A stretch of DNA of 6,001 bases from assembly GCA_030614035.1 (NCBI GenBank), contig JAUWKW010000099.1, positions 1 to 6,001 of the forward strand. Reading direction: 5' to 3'. Position 1 is the first letter of the stretch, and every line of letters begins with the position of its first letter. The position numbers were made by a program, and so were the translations under genes. This stretch comes from Chromatiales bacterium. Its GTDB lineage: Bacteria > Pseudomonadota > Gammaproteobacteria > Steroidobacterales > GCA-2729495. Of the stretch, positions 1 to 5,659 are shown piece by piece. The notes beneath the pieces were generated by a model. It saw only the letters and a list, made by a program, of their open reading frames with translations. It ran no database searches and was not told where the DNA came from.

Positions 1-47
1 CGCATTCCCCGCCGGGATGGTGTCGTTCGATTCTTTTGCACTGCCCT
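1..47 (-). CDS. rpmF: 50S ribosomal protein L32, N-terminal fragment (start codon abnormal, cut by window edge)
   Basis: Reading leftward from 44, the codons give AVQKNRTTPSRRGM, the typical N-terminus of bacterial L32 after its initiator Met (E. coli has MAVQQNK..., with RRGMRRSHD further on). The gene then runs off the window. L32 is a small protein of the large ribosomal subunit, and its gene normally follows yceD, as here. The codon where ATG is expected (47-45) reads AGG. A good Shine-Dalgarno GGAG at 58-55 sits 7 nt before that AGG, exactly where it would serve an ATG. The frame has a TAA at 62-60 and no start codon before the GTG at 41-39 (family residue 3), which is 13 nt from GGAG. 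Either GTG is used, giving a protein two residues shorter, or the AGG is a base error or mutation of ATG. Identity is strong; the start is unresolved. Confidence 0.85.
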
Positions 48-59
48 GCTAAATCTCCA

Positions 60-619
60 TTAATTAGTGCTTTTTCCGGCGGGTCCGCTTTTCCAATTAA
101 ACCTGCTAATTCGGAAAAGGGCCTGTTCTCTGCCTCCGCTGCGGGGCTATCAGCGGCCTGCTCATAAACTGCCACAAGGTCGCCGCAATCCTTGCTCTGA
201 TCATGAATCGGGGCCAGCGGCATCGCACTCAGAATTTCATCCTCGATAACCGTGGCTAGCTGCAATCCGTGTTCGTCAACCAGTACCGTGTCAATAGTAT
301 CTTCGATTTCATCCAACTGGGCATCGCCGGCCCGTACCTGCAACTCGAACGCGTTGTCCACGCTCCAAGTCAGTGCCTCCAGGCAACGCTGACATTCGAG
401 TTCTATAGTGCCGTTAACCGCAACTTTGATTCCGGGGACATTGGCGCCCAGCTTGTTAAATTCAACCCGCACATCCAGTTTCTCTGGAGTGTCACCGCCG
501 TTCCCATGCGATAAGCGCGCCAGGCGTGGCAAGTCTGCAACCGCAAGCGTCTCGTTCAGGGTCACGCCCCGGGCGATGAAATCGTTGAGCTGCGCAACCC
601 CGATGTACTCGGCGAGCAT
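60..619 (-). CDS. yceD: YceD/DUF177 family protein (23S rRNA accumulation), 3' end out of frame
   Basis: The frame starting at ATG 619 encodes MLAEYIGVAQLNDF..., followed by LPRLARL near residue 30. The family signature ECQRCLEAL lies at 75-83 (Cys77 and Cys80), then LVDEHGLQLATVIEDEIL at 113-130 and PIHDQSKDC at 137-145 (Cys145). The tail is NRPFSELAGLIGK at 165-177. These match E. coli YceD (ECQRC, the VEDEI acidic helix, VPVHDSEHC, NPFAVLASL). In E. coli and plants this family is needed for normal 23S rRNA levels; no enzymatic activity is known. It is the first gene of a leftward unit with rpmF. The usual C-terminus is reached at about residue 177, but the frame then stays open to the window edge, across rpmF in a different frame. 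One base gained or lost in the A5 run at 75-71 would restore a stop at 62-60 or 66-64; the end given here assumes the former. No Shine-Dalgarno precedes the ATG. Confidence 0.85.
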
Positions 620-628
620 AACCGGTCT

Positions 629-657
629 ATGATAGATGTCGTGAAAAGTCCTGTCAA
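629..657 (-). promoter_or_regulatory. sigma70-type promoter for yceD-rpmF
   Basis: On the minus strand, TTGACA (657-652, perfect -35) is followed by exactly 17 nt and then TATCAT (634-629, 5 of 6 to the -10 consensus). The start of transcription should fall at about 621-623, only 2-4 nt before the yceD ATG at 619. On the plus strand TATGAT (628-633) overlaps this -10 and could serve maf, but its -35 (TGTACT at 604-609, 18-nt spacer) is poor. Confidence 0.7.
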
Positions 658-743
658 AATCACCGCTGATTCCCGGCTATCACGGCAGCTGTCAGTTCCC
701 GGAATTGCGGAGGCTGCAGCCGTTCCGCCAACTCCAGATCGCG

Positions 744-1331
744 ATGGCTGAATCACCCCACAGGATCGTATTAGCGTCCCGCTCCCCATATCGCCGGAAA
801 TTGTTGCAAAAGCTGGTCCCGGCTTTCGATACGGTGGTCCCCGCTGTCGAGGAAGCGCCGGTAGATGGCGAAACTCCGGCACAGATGGCGCTGCGTCTAT
901 CGCAAGCGAAAGCGAAAGCAGTGGCTGCAATTCACTCGCACGCTACGGTCATCGGTGGGGACCAGGTTGCCTCCCTGGATAGTCGCGTTATCGGAAAACC
1001 GGGTGACCATGCGACAGCGGTACAGCAGCTAACTGATTGTTCGGCGCAGGCCGTCGAGTTTCATACCGGTGTCTGCGTAATTGCAGCCAACGGCTTCACG
1101 GAGTCGTACGTCGACAAATCGATCGTATTTTTCCGCCAACTGAGCGGTGACCTTATAGAGCGCTACCTGCGCAAAGAGCAGCCCTACGACTGTGCCGGCA
1201 GCTTCAAGGCCGAGCAGCTTGGTGTCATTTTGTTCGAGCGCATTGAAACCAGCGACCCGGCGGCAATACAGGGTTTACCGATGATCTGGCTGGCGGCTTG
1301 CCTGGGCCGCGCTGGAATTGAATTGCTTTAA
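744..1331 (+). CDS. yceF: Maf-family nucleotide pyrophosphatase, YceF (m7GTP) type
   Basis: Protein of 195 aa (E. coli YceF: 194). Maf enzymes hydrolyse non-canonical nucleoside triphosphates to monophosphate plus pyrophosphate in the cytoplasm; the YceF subgroup prefers m7GTP. Visible motifs are IVLASRSPYRRKLL at 8-21 (nucleotide-binding loop), GGDQVASL at 71-78 with Asp73 as the likely catalytic acid, IGKP at 83-86, and RKEQPYDCAGSFKAEQLG at 143-160. The last block, together with LFERIETSDP and GLPMI, is close to E. coli YceF ([20 protein letters not shown]) and separates it from the YhdE/dTTP subgroup. ATG 744 is preferred because the family begins a few residues before the IVLAS strand; an in-frame TTG at 705 would add 13 unconserved residues. 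It is divergent from yceD and convergent with rluC, sharing stop-codon bases with it. The order is as in E. coli. Family is sure; the substrate is inferred from similarity. Confidence 0.93.
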   Translation: MAESPHRIVLASRSPYRRKLLQKLVPAFDTVVPAVEEAPVDGETPAQMALRLSQAKAKAVAAIHSHATVIGGDQVASLDSRVIGKPGDHATAVQQLTDCSAQAVEFHTGVCVIAANGFTESYVDKSIVFFRQLSGDLIERYLRKEQPYDCAGSFKAEQLGVILFERIETSDPAAIQGLPMIWLAACLGRAGIELL

Positions 1332-1353
1332 GGATTCTGCTTAGCGCTTTTTT
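1309..1353 (+). terminator. possible intrinsic terminator after maf, inside the rluC 3' end
   Basis: GCGCT (1309-1313) pairs with AGCGC (1343-1347), which is directly followed by six T (1348-1353). Inside it GGAAT (1314-1318) pairs with ATTCT (1334-1338), including one G-T. A 4-nt bulge (1339-1342) weakens the stem. The position is right for ending maf transcription, but part of the signal may simply reflect rluC coding sequence. Confidence 0.35.
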
Positions 1354-2305
1354 CCTTCTCTCCCTCAAGACGCGCAAGAGCGGCTTGCAGCTCGTCTTCC
1401 AACGGTGATTCGACTGTGATTTCCATCTCGCGGCTTGGGCTTTGGAATTTCAATACTGTTGCATGCAGGAAGAGTCGCTCGAGCCCCAGTTTTTTCTCCA
1501 GTGAGTAGTCCTCACTGCCATAGCGACGATCACCAAGCACCGGGTGGCCGATGCTCTCCGTATGCACCCGAATTTGATGGGTACGGCCTGTCAGCAACTG
1601 AGCGTTGACCAATGTCGCTTGATCAAATCTGACTTGCGGTTCGATTCGCGTCATGGCTGACTTACCATCCTTATCTACCCGCACGTGACGCTCACCGCCT
1701 TTTCTATGTTCGGTATACAGCGGCGAATCGACAGTGCGCGGCCCGCCATTCCAGTGCCCGGCCAATAGCGCTATGTAGGTCTTGCCGACTTCGCCTTCAC
1801 GAAACATCTGGTGCAACTTCCTGAGACTGCTGCGACGCTTAGCAACCAGCAAGCAGCCACTTGTGTCGCGATCCAGCCGATGCGCCAGCTCAAGACAGCT
1901 CGAATGCGGCATGGCTGCCCGGAGCAACTCGATCGCCCCAAAACTAATCCCGCTGCCGCCATGGACCGCCAAACCAGCGGGTTTGTCGAGAACCAGCAGA
2001 TCATCGTCGTCATAAATGACACGTTCAGTAATCCACCGTGAGTCCGCTGGCCGTGGACGGGCGCGGGAACCCTTATCGAATAGGGCGATCGGGGGCACAC
2101 GCACCACATCACCTGGTACGAGGCGATAGCCGGGTTTGGCGCGCCGTTTGTTGACCCGAACCTCGCCGCTGCGGATCATTCGATAGACGCGGGGCCTGGG
2201 CAATCCCTTGAGTTGGCTCAGCAGGAAATTGTCCAGTCGTCGCTGAGCAGAATCGCTATCGACTGTGATCTGCCTCACAGGTTGCATATTTTTATGGTCC
2301 GGCAT
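1328..2305 (-). CDS. rluC: 23S rRNA pseudouridine synthase RluC
   Basis: Protein of 325 aa (E. coli RluC: 319). RluC converts U955, U2504 and U2580 of E. coli 23S rRNA to pseudouridine. An S4 RNA-binding domain lies at about 22-75 (RRLDNFLLSQLKGLPRPRVY, then GEVRVNKRRAKPGYRL). The RluA-family catalytic domain follows, with LDKPAGLAVHGGSG at 106-119, HRLDRDTSG at 142-150 (Asp145 is the catalytic aspartate) and LLTGRTHQIRVH at 237-248. The C-terminal RLFLHA is also typical. RluC rather than RluD is supported by the AVHGGSG and LKGLP segments, which match E. coli RluC. The start at 2305 has an AGGAG at 2321-2317, 11 nt upstream; ATG 2287 (MQPVRQ...) is a second option. An in-frame ATG at 2488 would add 61 residues unlike any RluC. 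It is divergent from rne, as in E. coli. A weak minus-strand -10 (TAATAT, 2369-2364) lacks a matching -35, so its promoter is undefined. Confidence 0.95.
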   Translation of the reverse strand: MPDHKNMQPVRQITVDSDSAQRRLDNFLLSQLKGLPRPRVYRMIRSGEVRVNKRRAKPGYRLVPGDVVRVPPIALFDKGSRARPRPADSRWITERVIYDDDDLLVLDKPAGLAVHGGSGISFGAIELLRAAMPHSSCLELAHRLDRDTSGCLLVAKRRSSLRKLHQMFREGEVGKTYIALLAGHWNGGPRTVDSPLYTEHRKGGERHVRVDKDGKSAMTRIEPQVRFDQATLVNAQLLTGRTHQIRVHTESIGHPVLGDRRYGSEDYSLEKKLGLERLFLHATVLKFQSPSREMEITVESPLEDELQAALARLEGEKEKSAKQNP

Positions 2306-2339
2306 TCGCAGACAGGCTCCTGAACTGGGGATCGGTGGA

Positions 2340-2368
2340 TTGATGCGGGCCGCAGGCGCTGATATATT
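2340..2368 (+). promoter_or_regulatory. likely sigma70 promoter of rne
   Basis: TTGATG (2340-2345, 4 of 6) is followed by 17 nt and TATATT (2363-2368, 5 of 6). Transcription should begin near 2375, giving an rne leader of roughly 318 nt. No other pair of this quality with correct spacing was found between 2306 and 2692. The -10 overlaps the AT-rich stretch that could also act for rluC on the other strand. Confidence 0.5.
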
Positions 2369-2375
2369 ACCCCCT

Positions 2376-2392
2376 ACACACTTAGGGTGTGT
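2376..2392 (+). promoter_or_regulatory. hairpin at the predicted 5' end of the rne mRNA
   Basis: ACACAC (2376-2381) and GTGTGT (2387-2392) form a perfect 6-bp stem with loop TTAGG. It starts one base after the predicted transcription start near 2375, so the transcript would begin with paired bases. As double-stranded DNA it could also be a binding site between the two divergent genes. Confidence 0.4.
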
Positions 2393-2397
2393 CGCGT

Positions 2398-2413
2398 ATT
2401 GCGATACCGCAAT
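2398..2413. repeat. 16-bp inverted repeat, possible operator or hairpin
   Basis: ATTGCG (2398-2403) and CGCAAT (2408-2413) are perfect inverted copies around ATAC. On the plus strand it would form a 6-bp stem in the rne leader. On the minus strand it lies just downstream of a TTGACA (2422-2417), so it could equally be a protein-binding site controlling rluC. No family of regulator is recognisable from it. Confidence 0.35.
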
Positions 2414-2429
2414 CGTTGTCAATTTCGCC

Positions 2430-2457
2430 GCGGCCGCACGAGCGGTCGCCCATTTTT
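2430..2457 (+). terminator. terminator-like hairpin inside the rne leader
   Basis: GCGGCCGC (2430-2437) pairs with GCGGTCGC (2442-2449) in an 8-bp GC-rich stem with one G-T pair and loop ACGA. After CCA comes TTTTT (2453-2457). This has the shape of a weak intrinsic terminator with a 3-nt offset before the T run. It lies after the predicted rne promoter and 235 nt before the gene, so it could cause early termination rather than end an upstream gene (the left neighbour on this strand, maf, ends over 1 kb away). Confidence 0.35.
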
Positions 2458-2476
2458 CGACCTGCAGAGCAGGTTG
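2458..2476 (+). promoter_or_regulatory. stem-loop in rne leader
   Basis: CGACCTGC (2458-2465) pairs with GCAGGTTG (2469-2476), 8 bp including one G-T, with loop AGA. It directly follows the T run of the terminator-like hairpin. The tight 3-nt loop is marginal, so a shorter stem with a larger loop is possible. Confidence 0.3.
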
Positions 2477-2570
2477 TCGATCGGCCACCTGGCTGACGGA
2501 GCAACAGCTTAATCACTAACCAATTGGACCGCCGAATGGGAGCAGTTTGTCACATAGAAACGGTTAACCC

Positions 2571-2621
2571 GCGCCTATCCAGGCGCCGGGATACGGTCGG
2601 TTCTCCGCACGAGAACCGGCC
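2571..2621 (+). promoter_or_regulatory. tandem stem-loops in rne leader, candidate RNase E autoregulatory element
   Basis: Stem 1: GCGCCT (2571-2576) with AGGCGC (2581-2586), 6 perfect bp, loop ATCC. Stem 2: 2595-2605 with 2611-2621, 11 bp including one G-T, loop CGCAC; its core CGGTTCTC / GAGAACCG is perfect. In E. coli two leader hairpins (hp2, hp3) mediate cleavage of rne mRNA by RNase E. The position, about 70-120 nt before the start codon, and the paired-hairpin layout suggest a counterpart, but I cannot show primary-sequence homology to the E. coli element. Confidence 0.45.
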
Positions 2622-2664
2622 CAAAATCGGCCTGTGCAAACACCCAAGGCCCGTTGCGCCAGGT

Positions 2665-2690
2665 GCCCCGGAAAGGAATTACTTAGGGGC
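2665..2690 (+). promoter_or_regulatory. stem covering the rne ribosome binding site
   Basis: GCCCC (2665-2669) pairs with GGGGC (2686-2690), five G-C pairs, closing a 16-nt loop. AGGGG (2685-2689) is the only Shine-Dalgarno-like sequence near ATG 2693, with an unusually short gap of 3 nt. A second purine run, AAAGGAA (2672-2678), lies in the loop but is 14 nt from the ATG. When the stem forms, the proximal site is hidden. Confidence 0.4.
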
Positions 2691-2692
2691 TT

Positions 2693-5128
2693 ATGAAAAG
2701 AATGCTTATCAATGCAACTCAGGAAGAGGAGTTGCGGGTAGCCATCGTCGATGGCCAGAAACTTCACGATCTTGATATCGAGTTAGCATCAAGAGAACAG
2801 AAAAAAGCGAATATCTACAAGGGTAAAATTACCCGCATCGAGCCGAGTCTCGATGCCGCTTTTGTAGATTACGGCGCGGAACGTCACGGCTTTTTGCCGC
2901 TGAAAGAAATATCCCGCGAGTACTTCGTGGAAGAGCCCAATTCGGGCGAACGAATCAACATCAAGAAAGTTCTCAATGAAGGTCAGGACATCGTTGTCCA
3001 GATCGACAAAGAGGAACGCGGCAACAAGGGCGCAGCGCTCTCAACATTTATAAGTCTCGCCGGCCGATTCATCGTGCTGATGCCCAATAACCCCCGCGGG
3101 GGTGGCGTATCGCGACGAATCACCGGAGAGGAGCGTGACCAGGTTCGTGACGCTATTCGGGACATGGATGTCGAGCGCGGTATGAGTGTCATCATTCGAA
3201 CCGCCGGTATCGGACGGAGTCTCGAAGAACTTAACTGGGATCTCGACTACCTGAAGGGTATTTGGGAAAACATCAAAGAAGTTGTGCTATCCAAGGCTTC
3301 GCCGTTCCTGATCTTCCAGGACAGCAGTCCGATCGTGCGCGCGCTGCGTGACCCCCTGGCCAAGGATATCGCTGAGATTCTTATCGACGATGAGAGCATC
3401 TACGAGGAAGCGCGTCAGTTCATGGAACACGCGATGCCGCATAACCTGCCCAAGTTGCGACGGTATGAAGACGAGGTGCCACTGTTTACGCGATTCCAGA
3501 TCGAAAGCCAGATCGAATCAGCGTACGCGCATAAAGTGAACCTGCCGTCCGGAGGCAGCCTGGTTATCGACCACACCGAGGCACTGGTATCAATCGATAT
3601 CAATTCGGCTCGAGCGACCAAGGGCCAGGACATCGAAGCGACGGCCCTGACGACAAATCTGGAGGCTGCCGATGAAACGGCCCGCCAGTGCCGACTTCGC
3701 GACCTCGGTGGCTTGCTGGTCATCGATTTCATCGACATGGGACCACACCGGAACCAGCGTGATGTTGAGAATCGACTGCGTGACGCGGTGCGCGTTGATC
3801 GAGCTCGGGTGCAAATCGGCCGCATTTCCAGATTTGGGCTGCTCGAGATGTCCCGGCAACGGCTGCGGCCATCGCTGGGAGAATCTGCACATCAGGTCTG
3901 CCCGCGTTGCAACGGCTCTGGCAGCGTGCGCAGCGTCGATTCGCTCGCGCTGGCAATCCTGAGATTACTGGGAGAGGAAACCCGCAAGGAACGAACCACC
4001 AAAGTCATCGCCGAGCTTCCTGTGAACGTTGCCACGTTCCTGTTGAATGAAAAGCGTGACTGGATCCAGCACATTGAGGAACGTGACGAAGTGCAGTTGT
4101 TGCTGGTCGCCAATCCGGCCCTGGAAACTCCGAATTACTCCATCCGCAGAGTCAGGGATGATCAAACTGTCCTGCCCGAAAATACCGGCGCGAGCTATAC
4201 GCTGCTATCGCAGGAAGAAAGCCTGGGCGAAGATGCCTTGGTTGTATCGACCAAGCAGAACAAGGAAACACCGGCAATCACGGACGTCGTGCCCAAAACG
4301 CCGGCTCCGAGACCGAAACCAACGCAAGCCAGGTCTAAGGCTAAATCAGCTCCGAAGGAAGGACTGCTGGCGCGCCTAGGATCGTGGCTGGGAAGCGGCA
4401 ACGAGGCTGAAAAACCTGATGCCGATCGACCAGCCCAAGCGCGCAAAGCCCATTCCGGTGAACGCCGCAAGAGCCCCGGTGGGCAACGGCGCGGCCGCGG
4501 ACGTCGGAGCAGAACCCGTCGCGATGACCGGCCACGTCAGGACAGCGGACCAAAATCTTCGGATCACCGAGCCGCCACGTCCAAATCAGCAAATCGCACG
4601 GCTGAAGCAGGTGATAACAGCGGGCAACCGCCTCGCCGGAAGCGGCGACGCCGGCGCCCATCGGAAGCTAACGCGAATCAGGCCGGCACGAAGAAAGGCG
4701 CTGTGGACGAGCCGGATCAGCGCGAGGCAACCGGCGCAGCGGCGTCGCAGGCGTCTGAGAAACCCGCTCGTGACGCTGCCCGCAAAGACAACCGCCCGGC
4801 AGACCTGCCCGAGCCATCGGCCGGTAATGCACAGGCCGAGGAGCCGCGCGAGAGCAGCCGCGATACCCACACGGATCGGCGCGATGACGACAAGCCAGCC
4901 CCGAGATCAGCTGGCCCAGCCAACAAGCCGGCAGAAAAACCAAGTGAATCGAGTGTGCCATCCGCATCTGAAGACCGGCCGGAGCCCGGCAATGAAGCAA
5001 GTCCCGGCCGCCGTCTGCCCTGGGAGACACCCGCGGGTGACACATCCGGTGACAGTTACACGGTTTGGTCTTCCGGTCCGAGCGGCGGAGACGCTTCGCC
5101 GAACAAAGGGCCGGGACGCGATGACTGA
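2693..5128 (+). CDS. rne: Ribonuclease E
   Basis: Endoribonuclease of 811 aa (E. coli: 1061), which processes rRNA and tRNA precursors and starts mRNA decay, usually at the inner membrane as the degradosome scaffold. The N-terminal half aligns with E. coli RNase [11 protein letters not shown] at 1-10, the S1 domain at about 36-118 ([27 protein letters not shown]), the 5'-monophosphate sensor pocket RTAG with Arg169 and Thr170, and the catalytic Asp302 ([10 protein letters not shown]) and Asp345 (VIDFIDM). The zinc-link CPRC has Cys403 and Cys406, and a small domain ends near 490. The rest looks disordered. It contains [15 protein letters not shown] at 555-569, an amphipathic helix resembling the membrane-targeting segment, then Arg-rich RNA-binding stretches at 591-612 and 648-656. 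Near the end are Trp777 (LPWETP) and YTVWSSGP at 789-796. The start is fixed by the conserved [10 protein letters not shown]. Regulation is likely through the structured leader. Confidence 0.97.
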   Translation: MKRMLINATQEEELRVAIVDGQKLHDLDIELASREQKKANIYKGKITRIEPSLDAAFVDYGAERHGFLPLKEISREYFVEEPNSGERINIKKVLNEGQDIVVQIDKEERGNKGAALSTFISLAGRFIVLMPNNPRGGGVSRRITGEERDQVRDAIRDMDVERGMSVIIRTAGIGRSLEELNWDLDYLKGIWENIKEVVLSKASPFLIFQDSSPIVRALRDPLAKDIAEILIDDESIYEEARQFMEHAMPHNLPKLRRYEDEVPLFTRFQIESQIESAYAHKVNLPSGGSLVIDHTEALVSIDINSARATKGQDIEATALTTNLEAADETARQCRLRDLGGLLVIDFIDMGPHRNQRDVENRLRDAVRVDRARVQIGRISRFGLLEMSRQRLRPSLGESAHQVCPRCNGSGSVRSVDSLALAILRLLGEETRKERTTKVIAELPVNVATFLLNEKRDWIQHIEERDEVQLLLVANPALETPNYSIRRVRDDQTVLPENTGASYTLLSQEESLGEDALVVSTKQNKETPAITDVVPKTPAPRPKPTQARSKAKSAPKEGLLARLGSWLGSGNEAEKPDADRPAQARKAHSGERRKSPGGQRRGRGRRSRTRRDDRPRQDSGPKSSDHRAATSKSANRTAEAGDNSGQPPRRKRRRRRPSEANANQAGTKKGAVDEPDQREATGAAASQASEKPARDAARKDNRPADLPEPSAGNAQAEEPRESSRDTHTDRRDDDKPAPRSAGPANKPAEKPSESSVPSASEDRPEPGNEASPGRRLPWETPAGDTSGDSYTVWSSGPSGGDASPNKGPGRDD

Positions 5129-5136
5129 CAAGCAAC

Positions 5137-5153
5137 GGCGTTGAACTAACGCC
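5137..5153. repeat. small inverted repeat between convergent rne and phosphatase genes
   Basis: GGCGTT (5137-5142) and AACGCC (5148-5153) form a perfect 6-bp stem around GAACT. It fills most of the 17-bp gap between the two stop codons and includes the phosphatase stop (TAG, 5148-5146). Neither strand has a proper T run after it, so it is at most a weak two-way terminator or an mRNA 3'-end stem. Confidence 0.35.
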
Positions 5154-5637
5154 TCGGGGCCTTCGACTCGATCAACTGCTCGAGTTCCCGCAGCAGTCCG
5201 CGCCCGGCATTTTCCAGCAAATCAAGTACCTGTTCGAATCCGGCCGGGCCGCCGTAGTACGGATCCGGCACGTTCCGGTTTGACGGCTGCTCGGCGAACT
5301 CCATCAGCAACCGAATCTTTGCGTGGTATTTTCCCGGACTTCGATCCTGTAGCGTCACGAGATTCAGTTCATCCATTGCCAGTATGTAGTCATAGAGCAC
5401 GAAATCCTCGTCGTGAACAGTCCGGGCGCGCAGATCCGAGATTTCAACACCACGACGACTGGCGGCTTCCGTGGCGCGGCTGTCCGGCGGCTGGCCGACA
5501 TGCCAGTCACCTGTTCCGGCTGAATCGAGTTCGATCGACAGATCTGCCGGGTGATCCTCCAGCATTTTCCGGAACACGCCATGCGCGGTCGGTGAGCGGC
5601 AAATGTTACCCATGCAAACAAACAGGACTCGGATCAT
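5146..5637 (-). CDS. Low-molecular-weight protein tyrosine phosphatase
   Basis: Cytoplasmic phosphatase of 163 aa, normal for the family (about 145-165). The N-terminal P-loop VCMGNICRSP (7-16) carries the CX5R(S/T) signature with nucleophile Cys8, Arg14 and Ser15. DPYYGG at 125-130 supplies Asp125, the general acid. DSAGTGDWHVG at 38-48 and the RGVEISDLRAR stretch are also typical. Family members remove phosphate from tyrosine residues, for example on polysaccharide tyrosine kinases (Wzb, Etp), but others have broader or unknown targets, and no partner kinase is visible here. ATG 5637 has a GGAG at 5650-5647, 9 nt upstream. kdsB ends 22 nt before it on the same strand, so the two are probably co-transcribed. 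It faces rne tail to tail with only 17 bp between. Family certain; substrate unknown. Confidence 0.95.
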   Translation of the reverse strand: MIRVLFVCMGNICRSPTAHGVFRKMLEDHPADLSIELDSAGTGDWHVGQPPDSRATEAASRRGVEISDLRARTVHDEDFVLYDYILAMDELNLVTLQDRSPGKYHAKIRLLMEFAEQPSNRNVPDPYYGGPAGFEQVLDLLENAGRGLLRELEQLIESKAPRR

Positions 5638-5659
5638 TCTGAGCAGCTCCGTTGTCGTT

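Larger units (their letters stand above)
2306..2692. other. gene-free divergent region rluC / rne (rne leader)
   Basis: These 387 bp have no credible protein-coding gene. They separate the divergent rluC and rne starts and are about as long as the E. coli rne leader (about 360 nt), which binds RNase E and lets the enzyme limit its own mRNA. The predicted plus-strand promoter, an end-of-leader ribosome site and at least six short perfect or near-perfect stems are listed separately. On the minus strand a full TTGACA lies at 2422-2417, but no good -10 follows it at 16-18 nt. Confidence 0.7.

Noticed and set aside
705..743. Upstream TTG start for maf
   Set aside because: It would add 13 residues before the conserved IVLAS strand that normally begins Maf proteins; ATG 744 fits the family length.
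562..930. 122-codon minus-strand frame overlapping maf and the yceD promoter
   Set aside because: It is antisense to maf and spans the yceD promoter and start in a frame other than yceD. No domain seen.
2306..2488. 61-residue N-terminal extension of RluC from ATG 2488
   Set aside because: The residues are unlike any RluC, cover the predicted rne promoter and hairpins, and are unnecessary, since ATG 2305 gives the usual length.
4668..5135. 155-codon open frame on the minus strand opposite the rne tail
   Set aside because: It is antisense to a GC-rich low-complexity coding region where stop codons are rare on the opposite strand. No recognisable motifs or ribosome site.
4419..5144. 241-codon open frame on the plus strand overlapping the rne tail
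   Set aside because: It lies in another frame of the rne C-terminal region, is rich in Arg, Pro and Ala as expected from shifted Arg/Ala-rich codons, and shows no domain. The rne frame is continuous from a conserved start to a stop.
5137..5153. Bidirectional rho-independent terminator for rne and the phosphatase
   Set aside because: The 6-bp stem is real but neither strand has a T run after it, so it is listed only as an inverted repeat.
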